In this document: one piece after another, positions 44,758-55,804 of the stretch
Numbering within the stretch: the first letter of the stretch is position 1
How the letters are laid out: each line of letters opens with the position of its first letter
Assembly: GCA_027924645.1 (NCBI GenBank)
Contig: BSBN01001751.1
Coordinates: forward strand, 806,001-870,000
DNA from: Cunninghamia lanceolata
Taxonomy: Eukaryota; Streptophyta; Pinopsida; Cupressales; Cupressaceae
DNA length: 64,000 bases
Reading direction: 5' to 3'
Program-made: the position numbers and the translations under genes
Notes under the pieces: model-generated
What the model was told of the DNA's origin: nothing
The model's input: only the letters and a program-made list of their open reading frames with translations
The model's database searches: none

Positions 44758-45306
44758 AAGATGTATTTTTTTGGAAAAAAAAATTTACTAATATGGTTAG
44801 GGGACCGCAGCCCCAAGAAAGGGGTGCAGGCCCATAAAGGATGATGCAAGCAAGTACAGGGGCCTGTGCAGCAGGTACCCTGTAACCTGCAACCCTTTTT
44901 TTTAACTTTGTTTTTTGAAAACAAAAAAAACGGCTTTCTTTTTTAACATGAATTTTTTAATATAGTTTTTTTTAAACAAACTTTACATGCAAGGAAAAAA
45001 ATTAATAATTTTTTTTTTAAATTTTCACCTCAATTTGCGTGCTGGGCAGTCCATATGACTTGCCTGGCAAAAAAAATTGCCCCAAATGAGCTTGAAACTG
45101 ATTTCAACAATTTGACAATTGATCTTAAGGTTTTGGGCCTTCTGAGCACAATGGTGAGATCTGTTTGGGCCCAAAATGCTCTAAAATTGCAGGTACCCTC
45201 TGGATCTAGAAAAAAACACCCATTGAAACCCTTACAGATCTGGCCTACGAAGCTCAAATCAAGCCAAATAAAAGGCTAATCTAACTATTTCAACTACTCT
45301 AAACCA

Positions 45307-45573
45307 TGTAGAAGTTGTGAAACCAACCTCACAAGACCCAGTGAACACCTATACAAAACCTAAGAAACCTTCCACAAGAGAAAAAAGCAAAGAGAGCAAT
45401 TTGCACAAAAAAGGATGCAATTAATAAAATGGATTTATGAATTACATGTGAGAACTTGATTTTATATTTTCAAGATAAAGAGAACCCCTAATATGAATTA
45501 AGAATAACCTAAGACTAAAATTAGCCCTAAGTAAACTTAATAAAGTGTAATTAAATATTTAATTACACCAACA
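45307..45573 (-). repeat. LTR C of element F
   Basis: 267 bp, TGTAGAAGTTGTG to TTACACCAACA. It ends where the gypsy B2 sequence resumes (acttccacctattag, matching 12737 in B1). Confidence 0.82.
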
Positions 45574-47235
45574 ACTTCCACCTATTAGACCTCTCAATCC
45601 TAGCTCTGGATGTAATCATCCTCCTTTGATGTGAAATATTTTTGTCAATTCCACTGCTCTTTTGGCCACAACACTGAAAGAAGCATGTGTTTTAAACATG
45701 AAGTTCAAGACCTCATCGACTCCAATGTCATCCAAGTTGTGGGTGTTAATGATAAAGAGAATAAATCAATCGTAGCTCCTAATCAAAACCTTCAGATATA
45801 TACTTATCCTCTACCTCATCATGAATCTATTGCAATGAACATATCTCTTGACAAAGATTATCATGAAGACGTTTGCATGGTGGATGCTCACCCTTGTAAA
45901 GAGCAAGTGAATGTGGAACCTACGATATCTTTTACTCCACATGATGCTACTATCAAAGCTCCTGATGGACCTCTTTATATTACCATTTGAATCAATGATA
46001 AACCTATTCAAGGTGCTATGATAGATCATATATGCATGGTGAATGTAGTAACTGAAGCATTTCTCTACATGCATGGTTTGCACCGAGATACATATTAGGT
46101 ATCAGAGGTGGCTATTAGAGCACTCGATGGATCTATCCATCCAACCCCTGGTGCTTTAACTCTTGAAGTTAAATTAGGGCCAAGAGCTTTGGATGTTCAT
46201 TTTGTAATCATTCCTACATTAAATATATTTCATGTGAAGCTAGGTTATCCATGGCTTTGCTCCATGAAAGTTATCCCCTCTATGTATCATAAGTTTTTGA
46301 AGTTTCCATTTGAAGGATGAGTACATGATGTACATCATAGTCAGTATTGATCTATTGCTCGAAATTGACTCTTTTCACTTGACTACTTCTGGCCACAAGC
46401 AATAGGAGTCACTCAAGAGAGAGAGAGAGAGATAGATAAATTATTCTTCTTACCATATCAAAAATTTAAAGCACAGAAGATAGTTGAATTATCACTTAGT
46501 AATATTCCTCCTTGTGATGTTCCTAAACCTCCTCAATATTATGAGGCTCTAGCTATAATTCCTCCTATCCCATAGGTAGTGAATGAGGCTAGGCGCGAAT
46601 TGAAGGTTCTTCCCTATCCCCGAGTGTCTGGTATATATGCTGAGGTTCCCCCTCCACCATCCCTTCAAGGACAATGGGGCAACCTTCATGCACAAAATAG
46701 ACCTTGTCGCAACTGCAATATAACTTTTGTCCCACCTGCCTCTAAGGAGACTGGTGATGGTCAATCAATTGCGTGAGTTTTATTTCCTAAGGTTTCTCAA
46801 CCGCTTGAGGATACCCCTATACTTCTGCCTATTTCACAACTTGAGAAGGAAGAGCATCCTGCATTGAGGAACCCTCCCTTCATGATCTCCCATCCTTTAG
46901 TGGTTCCTCATATTTCTTCTAATGTTCCTAAAACAAAGGAAGAAAAGGAACCCATGTTGGAAGATACTATGGTTCCCCTTAAGAACATCACAAATAAAAC
47001 TAAACAAAATAAGATTGTAAGAGAAAGAAGAAGCTTTGAAAGCTACTATGGAGCCTATTGTACTACATTTTGATAGCAATTCTAAAGACAATATAGGTAT
47101 GGCTATTGTACCTTATACCTCTCATGCTATAGTTTCTCTTGCATCTTATCCTCCATTGTAAATAGATAAGGAACTATATTGGGAGGAGGATGACTTGCTT
47201 TAGGTTGACTCGTATGAGAGGTACCTTGTTTTCTA
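45574..47235 (+). pseudogene. gypsy B2 zinc-finger and protease region
   Basis: This continues the B2 polyprotein broken at 32831. CQFHCSFGHNTERSMCFKHE is a degenerate H/C finger, followed by VQDLIDSNVIQVVGVNDKEN. The protease is badly worn: QGAMIDHICMVNVV lacks a clear DSG. Downstream, GALTLEVKLGPRALDVHFVI and LGYPWLCSMKVIPSMYHKFL match the B1 copy. A Pro-rich part (AEVPPPPSLQGQWGNLHA) and an acidic/Lys-rich tail follow to about 47165. Stops are frequent. B2 is cut by the copia-3 LTR at about 47236, before any RT. Confidence 0.75.
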
Positions 47236-48523
47236 TGTTAGGTATGTATGTGACTATGTCTCCCCCATGATGTGCTGCTTGAGGCTTTATTTGTGTTTCT
47301 TATAGTTTCAAGCTTCTTGGTAGTCCGCAAGCTCAGTTTCTCTATGGTAGCATGATATATAGTGTTTCTGATGACTGAATGTTCCTAGAGCTCATAATTG
47401 AAGGTGTGCAACATAGAATCTTTGACGTACGGAGGTAAAGGAATGTTTGGCGATGTTGTATGAGTCATGAAGACTCATCTAGAAAAGTTTCATGAAGATC
47501 TACCTTGTTTCCAGTACCGCACAAGGTTTTTAAGCTGCTATGGCCATTGTGCTTCAAGTTTCTTATGTCTTTGTTTAAGGCTATCCTATTTTCAAATGAG
47601 TGGAGCATGCGTAGTTTATTCCTTAATGATTGATGTGAAGAATGTTTAAACCTAGTTTAGCAAGTTTTGGTGTCCGCAAGGCATGGGTTCTCTGTTGGTG
47701 CAATGTGTGGTCTTATTTAGGACCTATCTTCTACATGTTTCATATTGTGTATTGTTTGGCTGACTTGTAAATGTATTTTTCATATTGTAATTGGCTGACA
47801 AACAATGTAATATCTTGTATAAATTGTAAATCAAGTTGAGTGAGGTTGTGTGTGGTTACAAATTGATTGATAAGGTTCACATGTAAATTAAGAAAGCAGA
47901 ATGTATGCAGCTTGATGTGTGACTGAAGGAGAAAGAGAAGTTATTGATGTTGTCTTGATTCATCTTGAAGACATATTTGTGACAGCGGTCAAGCATAGAG
48001 TGTGCCTAACTGATCCAATCATTAGGAAAAAGTGTGAAGAGGCATAACTACAATCATCAAAGGTGAATTTTAATGTTAGTTTTCATACAGTAGAATGATT
48101 GTCATTGCAATCTCTTGTAAGTGTGTTCTCTTTTTAGGGAGTAGTTGCTTCCTTATGAATGACCCTAAAACAAATTTATCAGGGAGTTGTAGCTTCCTTG
48201 GAAGTGATCCTAAATCAAAGTTTTTAGGGAGTAGTTGCTTCCTTGGGTTGCATCCCAAAAACAAAGTTGTTATTTGTGCTTCATATATTGTGAGTTAATC
48301 CTCACCATGATTTTTCCCTTCTTGGGTTTTCCACATATATCTAGTGTTATGTGTGGATGTGGATTGAGTTAATCTTTCATGATTATGATTATATTGTGAT
48401 GCATGCTTGTGTTAATACTATGATGCTTGAATGTTAATCTCCTTCAGATAAGAGGAAATTGTAAAAGGGAAGATTGTTTAAGATACTGATTCACCCCCTC
48501 TCAATATCCTGGTGCGTTCAACA
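47236..48523 (+). repeat. 5' LTR of copia-3
   Basis: It ends TTCAACA directly before a PBS. The start TGTTAGGTATG at 47236 is inferred from where B2 homology stops and from the TGTT start of sister LTRs. Length would be 1,288 bp. TATAAATT lies at 47818-47825. A 45-bp direct repeat occurs three times at 48136-48270. The U5 stem-loop is at 48482-48508 (GATACTGA/TCAATATC). Confidence 0.75.
48136..48270. repeat. three 45-bp direct repeats in copia-3 LTR
   Basis: Units start agggagtagttgcttccttg (48136), agggagttgtagcttccttg (48181) and agggagtagttgcttccttg (48226), exactly 45 bp apart. Confidence 0.85.
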
Positions 48524-48525
48524 AT

Positions 48526-48537
48526 TGGTATCAAAGC
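48526..48537 (+). other. primer-binding site of copia-3
   Basis: TGGTATCAAAGC lies two bases after the LTR, the same single variant as in D1. Confidence 0.85.
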
Positions 48538-48581
48538 CAAGTTCCTCTAAAGGAAGATTAACCACTTGAGGAAGGTCGGGG

Positions 48582-49610
48582 ATGGCATGAAGTGGATCTA
48601 GAAAGATACCTAGGTTTGATGGAACCAATTATGTTTTTTGGAAGCTAAGGATGGAAGGCTATACAACTCTCTAGGGTGTGGTGTTTGGGAATCTGTCAAG
48701 ACCGATTACAAAGTTCTTGCTACTATTCCTACAAATGTAGATGAAGTTAAGAAGTATGATAACCATGCCAAGGCAAAGTTTGCTATCATGAGTGGGTTAG
48801 CTGATTTAGAATTGTCAAAGGTAATGAGTTGTGGTTCTGCTAAAGAAGTTTGGGTTAAACTTGAAACCATTTATGAAGGAGATAAGAAAGTGAAGCAAGC
48901 CAATATGCAGATCTTCAAGAGCATATTTGAGAATCTAAAAATGTCAGAGGATGAAAACATTGCTGGATATATGCACTAGGTAAATGAAGTGGTCAATGGC
49001 ATCATAGGTCTTGTTGGAGAAATAAAGGAAGATGAGATTGTAAAGAAGGTTCTGAGATCACTTCCCAAATCCTACAATCATAAGATATTTGCCATTGAGG
49101 AGAATCCATACTTGGATACATACACTATAGAACAATTGTTTGGTTCTATTACTGCCTTTAAGATGAGAGAGTTTGGTAGTGATGCTCCAAAGAAAGAAGT
49201 TGCTTTCAAAACTAGTATGAAGACAAAAGAAGTTGTTGATGAAGATGAGAGCTGTAATGAAGTTGAAACAAACTTTTTGAGAAGATTAAAGAAAGGTACT
49301 AGCAAATACAAAGGTAAGTTACCCTTCAAATGTTTCAATTGTGGAAAGGTTGGTCATTTTGCTTCTAAATGTCCTTTTAAGGAATCAAGGGGTAACAATA
49401 GAAGAGACAAGTTAAAGAGAAGTATGTACTCCATAGAAATAAATTATTCTTCAGAAGATTAGGATCATGATGATTCAAATGATGAAACTCTTTTCATGGC
49501 CATGACTGTTGGTAACAAAAAGGATGATGCTAGAAAATGTGAGAAGACTAATGCTTTGTAAACAAATCAAAACAATGAAAGATCCATGGTTGTATGGATT
49601 GCTTTTCATG
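48582..49610 (+). pseudogene. copia-3 Gag
   Basis: This Ty1/copia Gag has its start at ATG 48582 (a stop is the third codon). SRKIPRFDGTNYVFWKLRME is the family N-terminus. A shift near 48670 leads to the UBN2-type domain: AIMSGLADLELSKVMSCGSA, EVWVKLETIYEGDKKVKQAN, VLRSLPKSYNHKIFAIEE and SITAFKMREFGSDAP. The zinc knuckle CFNCGKVGHFASKC (about 49330-49370) is intact, unlike that of copia-2. An acidic tail (SIEINYSSED, then a stop) leads to protease. It is the best preserved copia Gag in the window. Confidence 0.9.
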
Positions 49611-49980
49611 CAAAATAAGAATCCAAGGCTTGGGTAATTGATAGTGCATGTTCAAATCATATGACTGGTGACAAAGGGAAGTTTATCAATCTTGAGAAGT
49701 GGGATGGTGGCAATGTCAAGTTTGGTGGTGATGAGTCAGCATAGATCTATGAAAAAGGTGCTATAACCATTGATGGGAAGAACAGGATTGAAGATGTTCT
49801 CTATGTCAAAGGACTAAAACATAATCTTCTTAGTGTCAGTCAAAGGTGTAGAAAAGCATATAATCTTACCTTTTATGCCAAGGGTTGTGAAATCAGAAAG
49901 GCAGGTTCTGGAAAATTAGTTGCAGAAGATATCAAGACACATGGTGATATCTATCATCTAATGGAGGTAAATAGAAGAAC
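49611..49980 (+). pseudogene. copia-3 protease
   Basis: KAWVIDSACSNHMTGDKGKF holds the active site, with Asp kept but the Gly of DSG replaced by Ala (DSA). NVKFGGDESA is followed by a stop, then EDVLYVKGLKHNLLSVSQRC and YNLTFYAKGCEI complete the domain in copia order. Stops at about 49560, 49617 and 49743 break the frame. Confidence 0.85.
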
Positions 49981-50468
49981 ATGTTTAATGGCTCAATCTA
50001 GTGAATGTTGGCTTTGACACAAAAGAATGGGTCACAACAACTTTGATAATATGGTAAAGATCAGTTCTACTCATGCAGTGAGAGACATGCCTAGGATAAT
50101 CAAGCCTAGAAATATAGTCTGCAAAGAATGTCAAATCGGAAAGAAAATAAAGACAAGTTTCAAAAGCAAGAAGTATTCCTCTTCATAGCCATTGGAGCTG
50201 ATTCACACTGATCTATGTGGGCCTACAAGGGTAAAAAGTCAACAAGGTGAGAGGTATTTTATGTTGTTTCTTGATGATTACTCTAAAATGGCTTGGGTCA
50301 CTTTCTTAAGAGAAAAATTAGATGCTCTTGATAAATTTAAAGTGTTCAAATCTTTGGTTGAAAATGAAGTAGATACTAAAATCAAATGCTTGAGGTCTGA
50401 TAGAGGAGGAGAGTTTACTTTAAATGAATTTGAAAGATTCTGTGAATACCATGGTATTTTGAGACATC
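49981..50468 (+). pseudogene. copia-3 integrase (truncated)
   Basis: The pre-integrase zinc segment HKRMGHNNFDNMVKIS and CKECQIGKKIKTSFKSKKYS is followed by the core start LELIHTDLCGPTRVKSQQGE, MLFLDDYSKMAWVTFLREKL (first Asp) and IKCLRSDRGGEFTLNEFERF (second Asp). The frame ends at GILRHL at 50468, where the LTR of gypsy E starts. The catalytic Glu and the remainder are not present on the near side of that insertion. Confidence 0.9.
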
Positions 50469-51430
50469 TGTAAAAATATGAAGTATGTAAAGCACATAAG
50501 CAACAAAGTTAAAATTCACAAAGGAACCTTAGTTGTCTTGAAAGATATGAAGAATTAACTAAAAAAATTTAATCTCAAGTTTCTGTATGGTCAGGTCTTG
50601 ACTGCGTTGGATTTGTCATCAGTTTGTTGTGAAGCTGTAATGTTAAAGGGGCCTTACTCAAACTAAAGTAATCTATGACTCACTGGACTTGTTCTATTTG
50701 TGCAAATAACTACAAATTACACTAAAATTAGTGATCCTTTTCGTGTATTTACTATTTTACCACAAAGCTTTGCATGAATTTTGATAAAACAAACTTTGCA
50801 TCTTAGATTCATATGAAAATTGTAAAAGATCTTTACAATTCCTCATCCTTCATTCAAATATATGATAATTTCCTTTAGATTTATATGTGATTGCTAATTA
50901 TTTATGATTCTTAGGAAAATTTAGAAAAGCTATGATTAGAAAACTTAATCCTGTAGGAATTATTTCTCTATTACTCATGTATACAAAGATCAATCAATTG
51001 TAATGTTTCAAAGGAGTAAATTCCATGTATGTTTATCCTGAGTAGTATCACGAATGCACATATAGAAATGCAATCATCAAAGGAAATACACTAAAGAATA
51101 CTTGAATCTAATGCACTATGGAATAGACGCAGCAAATAGATGTTTGCATTCATTAACATATGAAAAGCCTTTCAAATTTACAGTGTATTTGGACATCAAA
51201 TTCTCTGAAAACATTAACAACTAATCAAAACTCACAGACATTTTTACAGATACAAGGAGAAACTAGACATTCCACATTATCCTCATTGTAGACATAGGTG
51301 CATTCCACTTCACATAAAATTCTGCTCAAAGTCTATTACTTCTCTTGCCTAAATGTTACATATGTCTTTCTCAAACTTTGTGTAGTTAAACTATTAGTAG
51401 TAGGGTTCTTTATATAGACTTGAATTCCCC
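50469..51430 (-). repeat. probable 3' LTR of gypsy E
   Basis: It begins TGTAAAAATATGAAG exactly where copia-3 integrase breaks off. A purine run (minus: agaaagggggga, about 51424-51440) lies at the other side. The inner boundary is uncertain: a TATA-like TATATAAA (minus, about 51411-51418) lies very close to the purine run, which is odd for an LTR start. The partner LTR is not in the window. Confidence 0.5.
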
Positions 51431-51566
51431 CCTTTCTACGGTTACAAATTCAATCTATGGTTCAAATTTAAACTGACAATATCAACTGTGGGAATCACTT
51501 CCCAACCACCCTTCAAAATATCTTTAGGAATATTCCTTTTGGCGCAAAGGATGCCATTAGGATCTT

Positions 51567-54500
51567 TCAAAATGCAGAATCTTCTTTGACTTTTCTCTTT
51601 GTTGACTTTGGCCACAACAACATAACAAAATATACAATAGCATATGCAAATGAAGATATAAAAGAAACAACCATTGCCACTGGTACCTTTCCTTCTCACT
51701 CCTCTCCTATTTTCTTCAAGTACTCTATGTACTTAGATATCACTGTTGTCATAGAATTATGATTATTCCTCTGACTCACTGTCCATGTATATTTCTGTAA
51801 TTCAACTTTCTCTTTTAATGTCTTTACTTGTTCTTCCACTTCCTCTCTATGTTTCTGATATTTCCTTATCTGTGCATTTAATTCCATGATGGAATCAATC
51901 ATTTCAGTGCTCAAACATGTAGTAGGATTCTCTAGGCAGGGTAGATAAATATCTCTGAATTATTTAACTACCATAGCTACATCATAAACTGGTATCTCTA
52001 GGCATTCATGCCCAATAAACTTCTGCATTATTTTCATGTGATTCCTTATTACTTCATCAGCAATTTCCTCCATCTCCCAGGTATTCATAAGGCAACCCTC
52101 TAATATATTGTCTTCAAATTTCAGCTCCAATATGTATTGTGGCATATGACCTGCCACTTGAGAAGTTATTATTCCCTCACTTATTAGCTCTTCAACTCTT
52201 TCATTCATATTTTCAACTTGATTCAACTCCCTTTTGTACTCCTCCATTCTATATTGACAATGATGTGAAACAATATTGCAATCATTCTTCTCTGCAAGAG
52301 CCACCTTCTAGCTACTAATTACCTACTTTATTGTGTTTTCTCCCTTTTGAATAAATGTATTGAACCACTCTTCAAAAGCATTTGCTTCTACCTTTTTGTT
52401 TTCTAATTCAGTAACTTGATCTTTAGATAAAATAGCTAAGTTTGTAGGTATATTAGGCATCCCAACATTAGGATCAAATATTCCCGGTATGAACTGTTGC
52501 AATTGCACAATATGCCCCTTCAAATAATCAAACTTATCTTTATCCTTTTTCATCATTTCCATAGTTACTTTATTCATATATTCCCATTCAGCAATGTGTT
52601 GTTCCCTAGTCACATGCCCAAGATCTATATTCAATAGTTGATAATCCTCAAGGGTCACTTTTCCCTTTGCCTTGTCCTTTTGTGGTATAGAAAGCTTTGA
52701 AGTTCTTGATCCAGATGGGCTTCACTTTATAGCTAACATGGTTCGAGCTTTTCTCTTTTCTTTATCTGGATGCCCACCTAGCAAGCTTTTGATGTCAATG
52801 GGGACCAACTATGTCTCTACTTTTTCTCTTCTTACATCTGAACCCAACCAAGTTGGTGCTTTCCTATTTGTTTCTATCCTCTTCTCTTCATTTATTACCT
52901 CCTCCTCATGTTTTGTTGTCTCTATTGGCCCTTGTTGTTGTTGTTGTTGCATTAGATTTTGACTCAGAGGTGGACCCTATTGTGGTGCTGAAGGAGATGC
53001 ATTATCTTGATGTTGTGGTCCCTCTTCTTCATTTTCCTTTTCTTCTTCATCCTCCTTTGTATCCCCCTCAATATCTTGCTCTTTATTTCCTTCTCCCGAG
53101 TTCTTTTGTTGTTCACCCTGTTCAAGATTGATATCATAAATATTTGAAACATTAGTATCTATAGTGCCTACTAGCATTGCCTCTTCTGTCTACACCTTAG
53201 CTCGACCTTGTACACTCTTTGTTTCACTTATCATCTCTAATTGTACCGACTGTCCAGCAGATACATCTATTTTTTCTATATTCTTTTCTCCTTCTTCTTC
53301 CTTTTCTGCTTCCTTTTCTGCTTCTTCCACTTGTTGTGCAATAGCTTGCACTTCCTCTATAATTTTAGGAGATACTTATAAACCAAAAGGATCCACTACC
53401 TCCAAAAAAAAATTTATATTTTCATCATTTTTTATTAGACTCTGTGTCTTTTCTACTTGAGCACTTTGTACGTCCATGATAGGTGAAGTCTTGGATGTTT
53501 GTTCTTCTTCTTCATCTTCTGTCCCTATATCAGTTCCACATTGTGACTCTTCCTCATCACTACTCCCATCATAAATATTCACAATTTCACCTACTTTCTT
53601 GACTTCTTGGCCTGTTGACTCTTGCAGCATTTCTTCATTCAACTCTTGTTTGACTCTTATGTGGCCTAGTCTTCTTTCCTTAGGTGTAAAATCTTTAGAT
53701 ATAGGTTTTTGTCTTACTCCAACCATTGGAGCATCCACTATTATAGTAGGAATTTGTGCCTTTCCTCTTGGTGTATCTATCATCACAAGTTTAATTGTAC
53801 GATGTCTTGATGGTATTTCTTTACTTTGCCTTTGTTCTGCAACAACCCTTGACGCTTGTACCTGTTCCACATTAACTGCTTGGCTTGATGCTCCTTCCAT
53901 AAATGTACCTAAAGGAATAGCAACTGTGATTCCAAGAGCATAAGGATCCAAAAGCATGGCATTCTCATTCTTATCAACAACTATGGTTTCCATAAATCTT
54001 CTTATTTTCTCATAAAAACACATTAACTCATCCTTCTTTTCTCTTTCTCTTTTCTTTCCCTTTTTCTAATAAGTGGCAATAACACCTTTATCTTTAAGCT
54101 CTTCCATCTTATCACTTAGCCCTGTTTTAGAAAATAAAAGAATTGGTTTAGATATTACATCCAAGGATGTTTCTGCTGGCTCCTCCCAATAGGCTCATTG
54201 ATGGGGAACAAGGCCACTCCCTTACTTTCATAACTTTGGTGCAATATTTGATCATCATCTCTAACCTCTTGGGGCACATTGATTTCCCTCATGGTTTTCA
54301 TCTATTCCAAGGTCAACCTTTGATGAGCTCTTCTCCTTACTTCTTGCTCATTCTCACAGTCTGACCAAAAATCCTCAATGTGGAATTGGTGCTTATACTT
54401 CTTATCAATGTAATTTTCAATTATGTAAAAAGGATCAAAACATTTGACTAAGTCAAACTCCTCAAACCCATAATACCTCAACTCATTTTTTGATTCCTTA

Positions 54501-55804
54501 GCAACATCTTCGTTATAACATGAATAATTCCCAATCACCCAGGGGAACTTGATGTTTCCTCTACCAAATTTCTTTCCGTACATGTTGTATACATTCAAAA
54601 TTTGTCTTGAAAATTCTAATACAATCAACTGTTCTGAAGGATAACTTGGTAGTTTAAATGGTTTACCCGCAAATCCTTCATTTCTAATATAAGTGAAGGT
54701 AGGAAATTGTATATAACAAGAACTGAAAAGACTTATAGCCTTTGTTGCCTCCTCTGATAATCTCCTGTCTTTGTCCCCTATTAGAATTCTTACCAAATAG
54801 GTATAAGAAACATCATTAACCCTGGCATATTTGTGCCATGCATTCTCTTCCTTTAAATCTAGATAATGATCATAAATTAACTTTTGACCTAGGCCATTCC
54901 CTAAGGTACCCACTCTGTCTATTCCAGCCATTGGTGGCATTTCAACAGCACATGCATAAATCACATATCAAAATACGGAAAACTTTCTATTTTTTCTGAA
55001 CGCCATTATTTGTCTGTTTATTGTTGTACTCATGGTCCTAGCCTAATGAATAGTTCCCTCCTTTGCTCTAATATACTGTATGATATTGAACATCCAAGGC
55101 TCAAACTTTATGGTATCTTTTAGTCCAATCAATCTGCTCAACATTGTAATCATTAAGTACATTTCCTCCTTGAAATCAATTCTGTACAAACTCTTAGGCA
55201 CCCTTACAACAACTTTGGGTTTGTTCTCTGTTGTATACCATCCATAAAAGATAGCAGTTTTGCATTCTTTCTCATTTTTTATAAAATCCTCTGTATATTG
55301 ATCCATATCAATATCCATTATTTGCTCCTTAATCTCAAGCCCAAAAGTTTGGGCTATGCCTTCTGTAGATAGATCTATAATAGTTCTGTTGTTATGCATT
55401 ACCTTTCTAGTACTCAAATTGTATCGGTCTATGCTCTCCAGTATCAAATCTTTGGCCTGCATAGCTAATGGAAATCCTATGGCCTTGTACAACCCTTTCT
55501 CCCAGATCTTTCTCATGTCAGCAGTGGCATATGGCGATGTGACCTTTTGTAACACTTCTTCCGCATCATATTGCCCAATATTTGTATCTGTAACTATTCT
55601 TCCTGAGCTAAATATCATGGATGAATATTTTTTGACTGGTGGCAACTCCTCTCTAACTGTTTTCTTCCTCAGTTTTCTCTCTTTTTTTACTTTCTTTCCT
55701 TCCTCAACCATAGTATCTACCTTCTTTTGTCTGGGTAACATCCTGTAAAAAGAAATTATACTTTTTACCCCCCCACTTGTGTACAATTCTAGGGTTTTTA
55801 CCAC
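51567..55804 (-). pseudogene. gypsy E env-position ORF with coiled coil and C-terminal membrane segment
   Basis: A reading frame of about 1,400 codons downstream of pol, where gypsy elements with an extra gene carry an env-like ORF. The likely start is MLPRQKKVD (about 55741) or the upstream Met at 55804. The N-terminal part is basic (KKVKKERKLRKKT), then globular with NNRTIIDLSTEGIAQTFGLE, which recalls plant-transposon-protein domains. A second globular block follows (RVNDVSYTYLVRILIGDKDR), then a one-base shift between 54302 and 54023 and an acidic disordered middle. The C-terminal third is coiled coil (51915-52660), then a stop, then a hydrophobic segment of about 23 residues (PVAMVVSFISSFAYAIVYF...) and a basic tail KSTKRKVK. 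Several stops occur. No sequence proof that it is a viral glycoprotein: no signal peptide or cysteine-rich ectodomain is seen. Confidence 0.7.

Larger units (their letters stand above)
32832..45573 (-). mobile_element. element F: tandem short-LTR non-autonomous element (three LTRs, two internal regions)
   Basis: This minus-strand element is nested in gypsy B2. Three LTR copies (A 32832-33082, B 35236-35517, C 45307-45573) alternate with two homologous internal regions. These are 33083-35235 (2,153 bp) and 35518-36167 plus 43764-45306 (about 2,193 bp once copia G is removed). The internal regions share both ends: gtacccatg(a/t)ac near the LTR purine-tract side, and the acagat(t/c)tggc region on the PBS side. 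Neither encodes a recognisable protein. The structure suggests unequal or LTR-LTR recombination between two copies. No clean TSD remains. Confidence 0.8.

Noticed and set aside
51442..51699. An 85-codon frame with a Cys/Phe-rich hydrophobic stretch overlapping the end of the E ORF
   Set aside because: It is the same DNA as the membrane segment read in another frame. The frame continuous with the coiled coil (ending at 51567) is the better choice.
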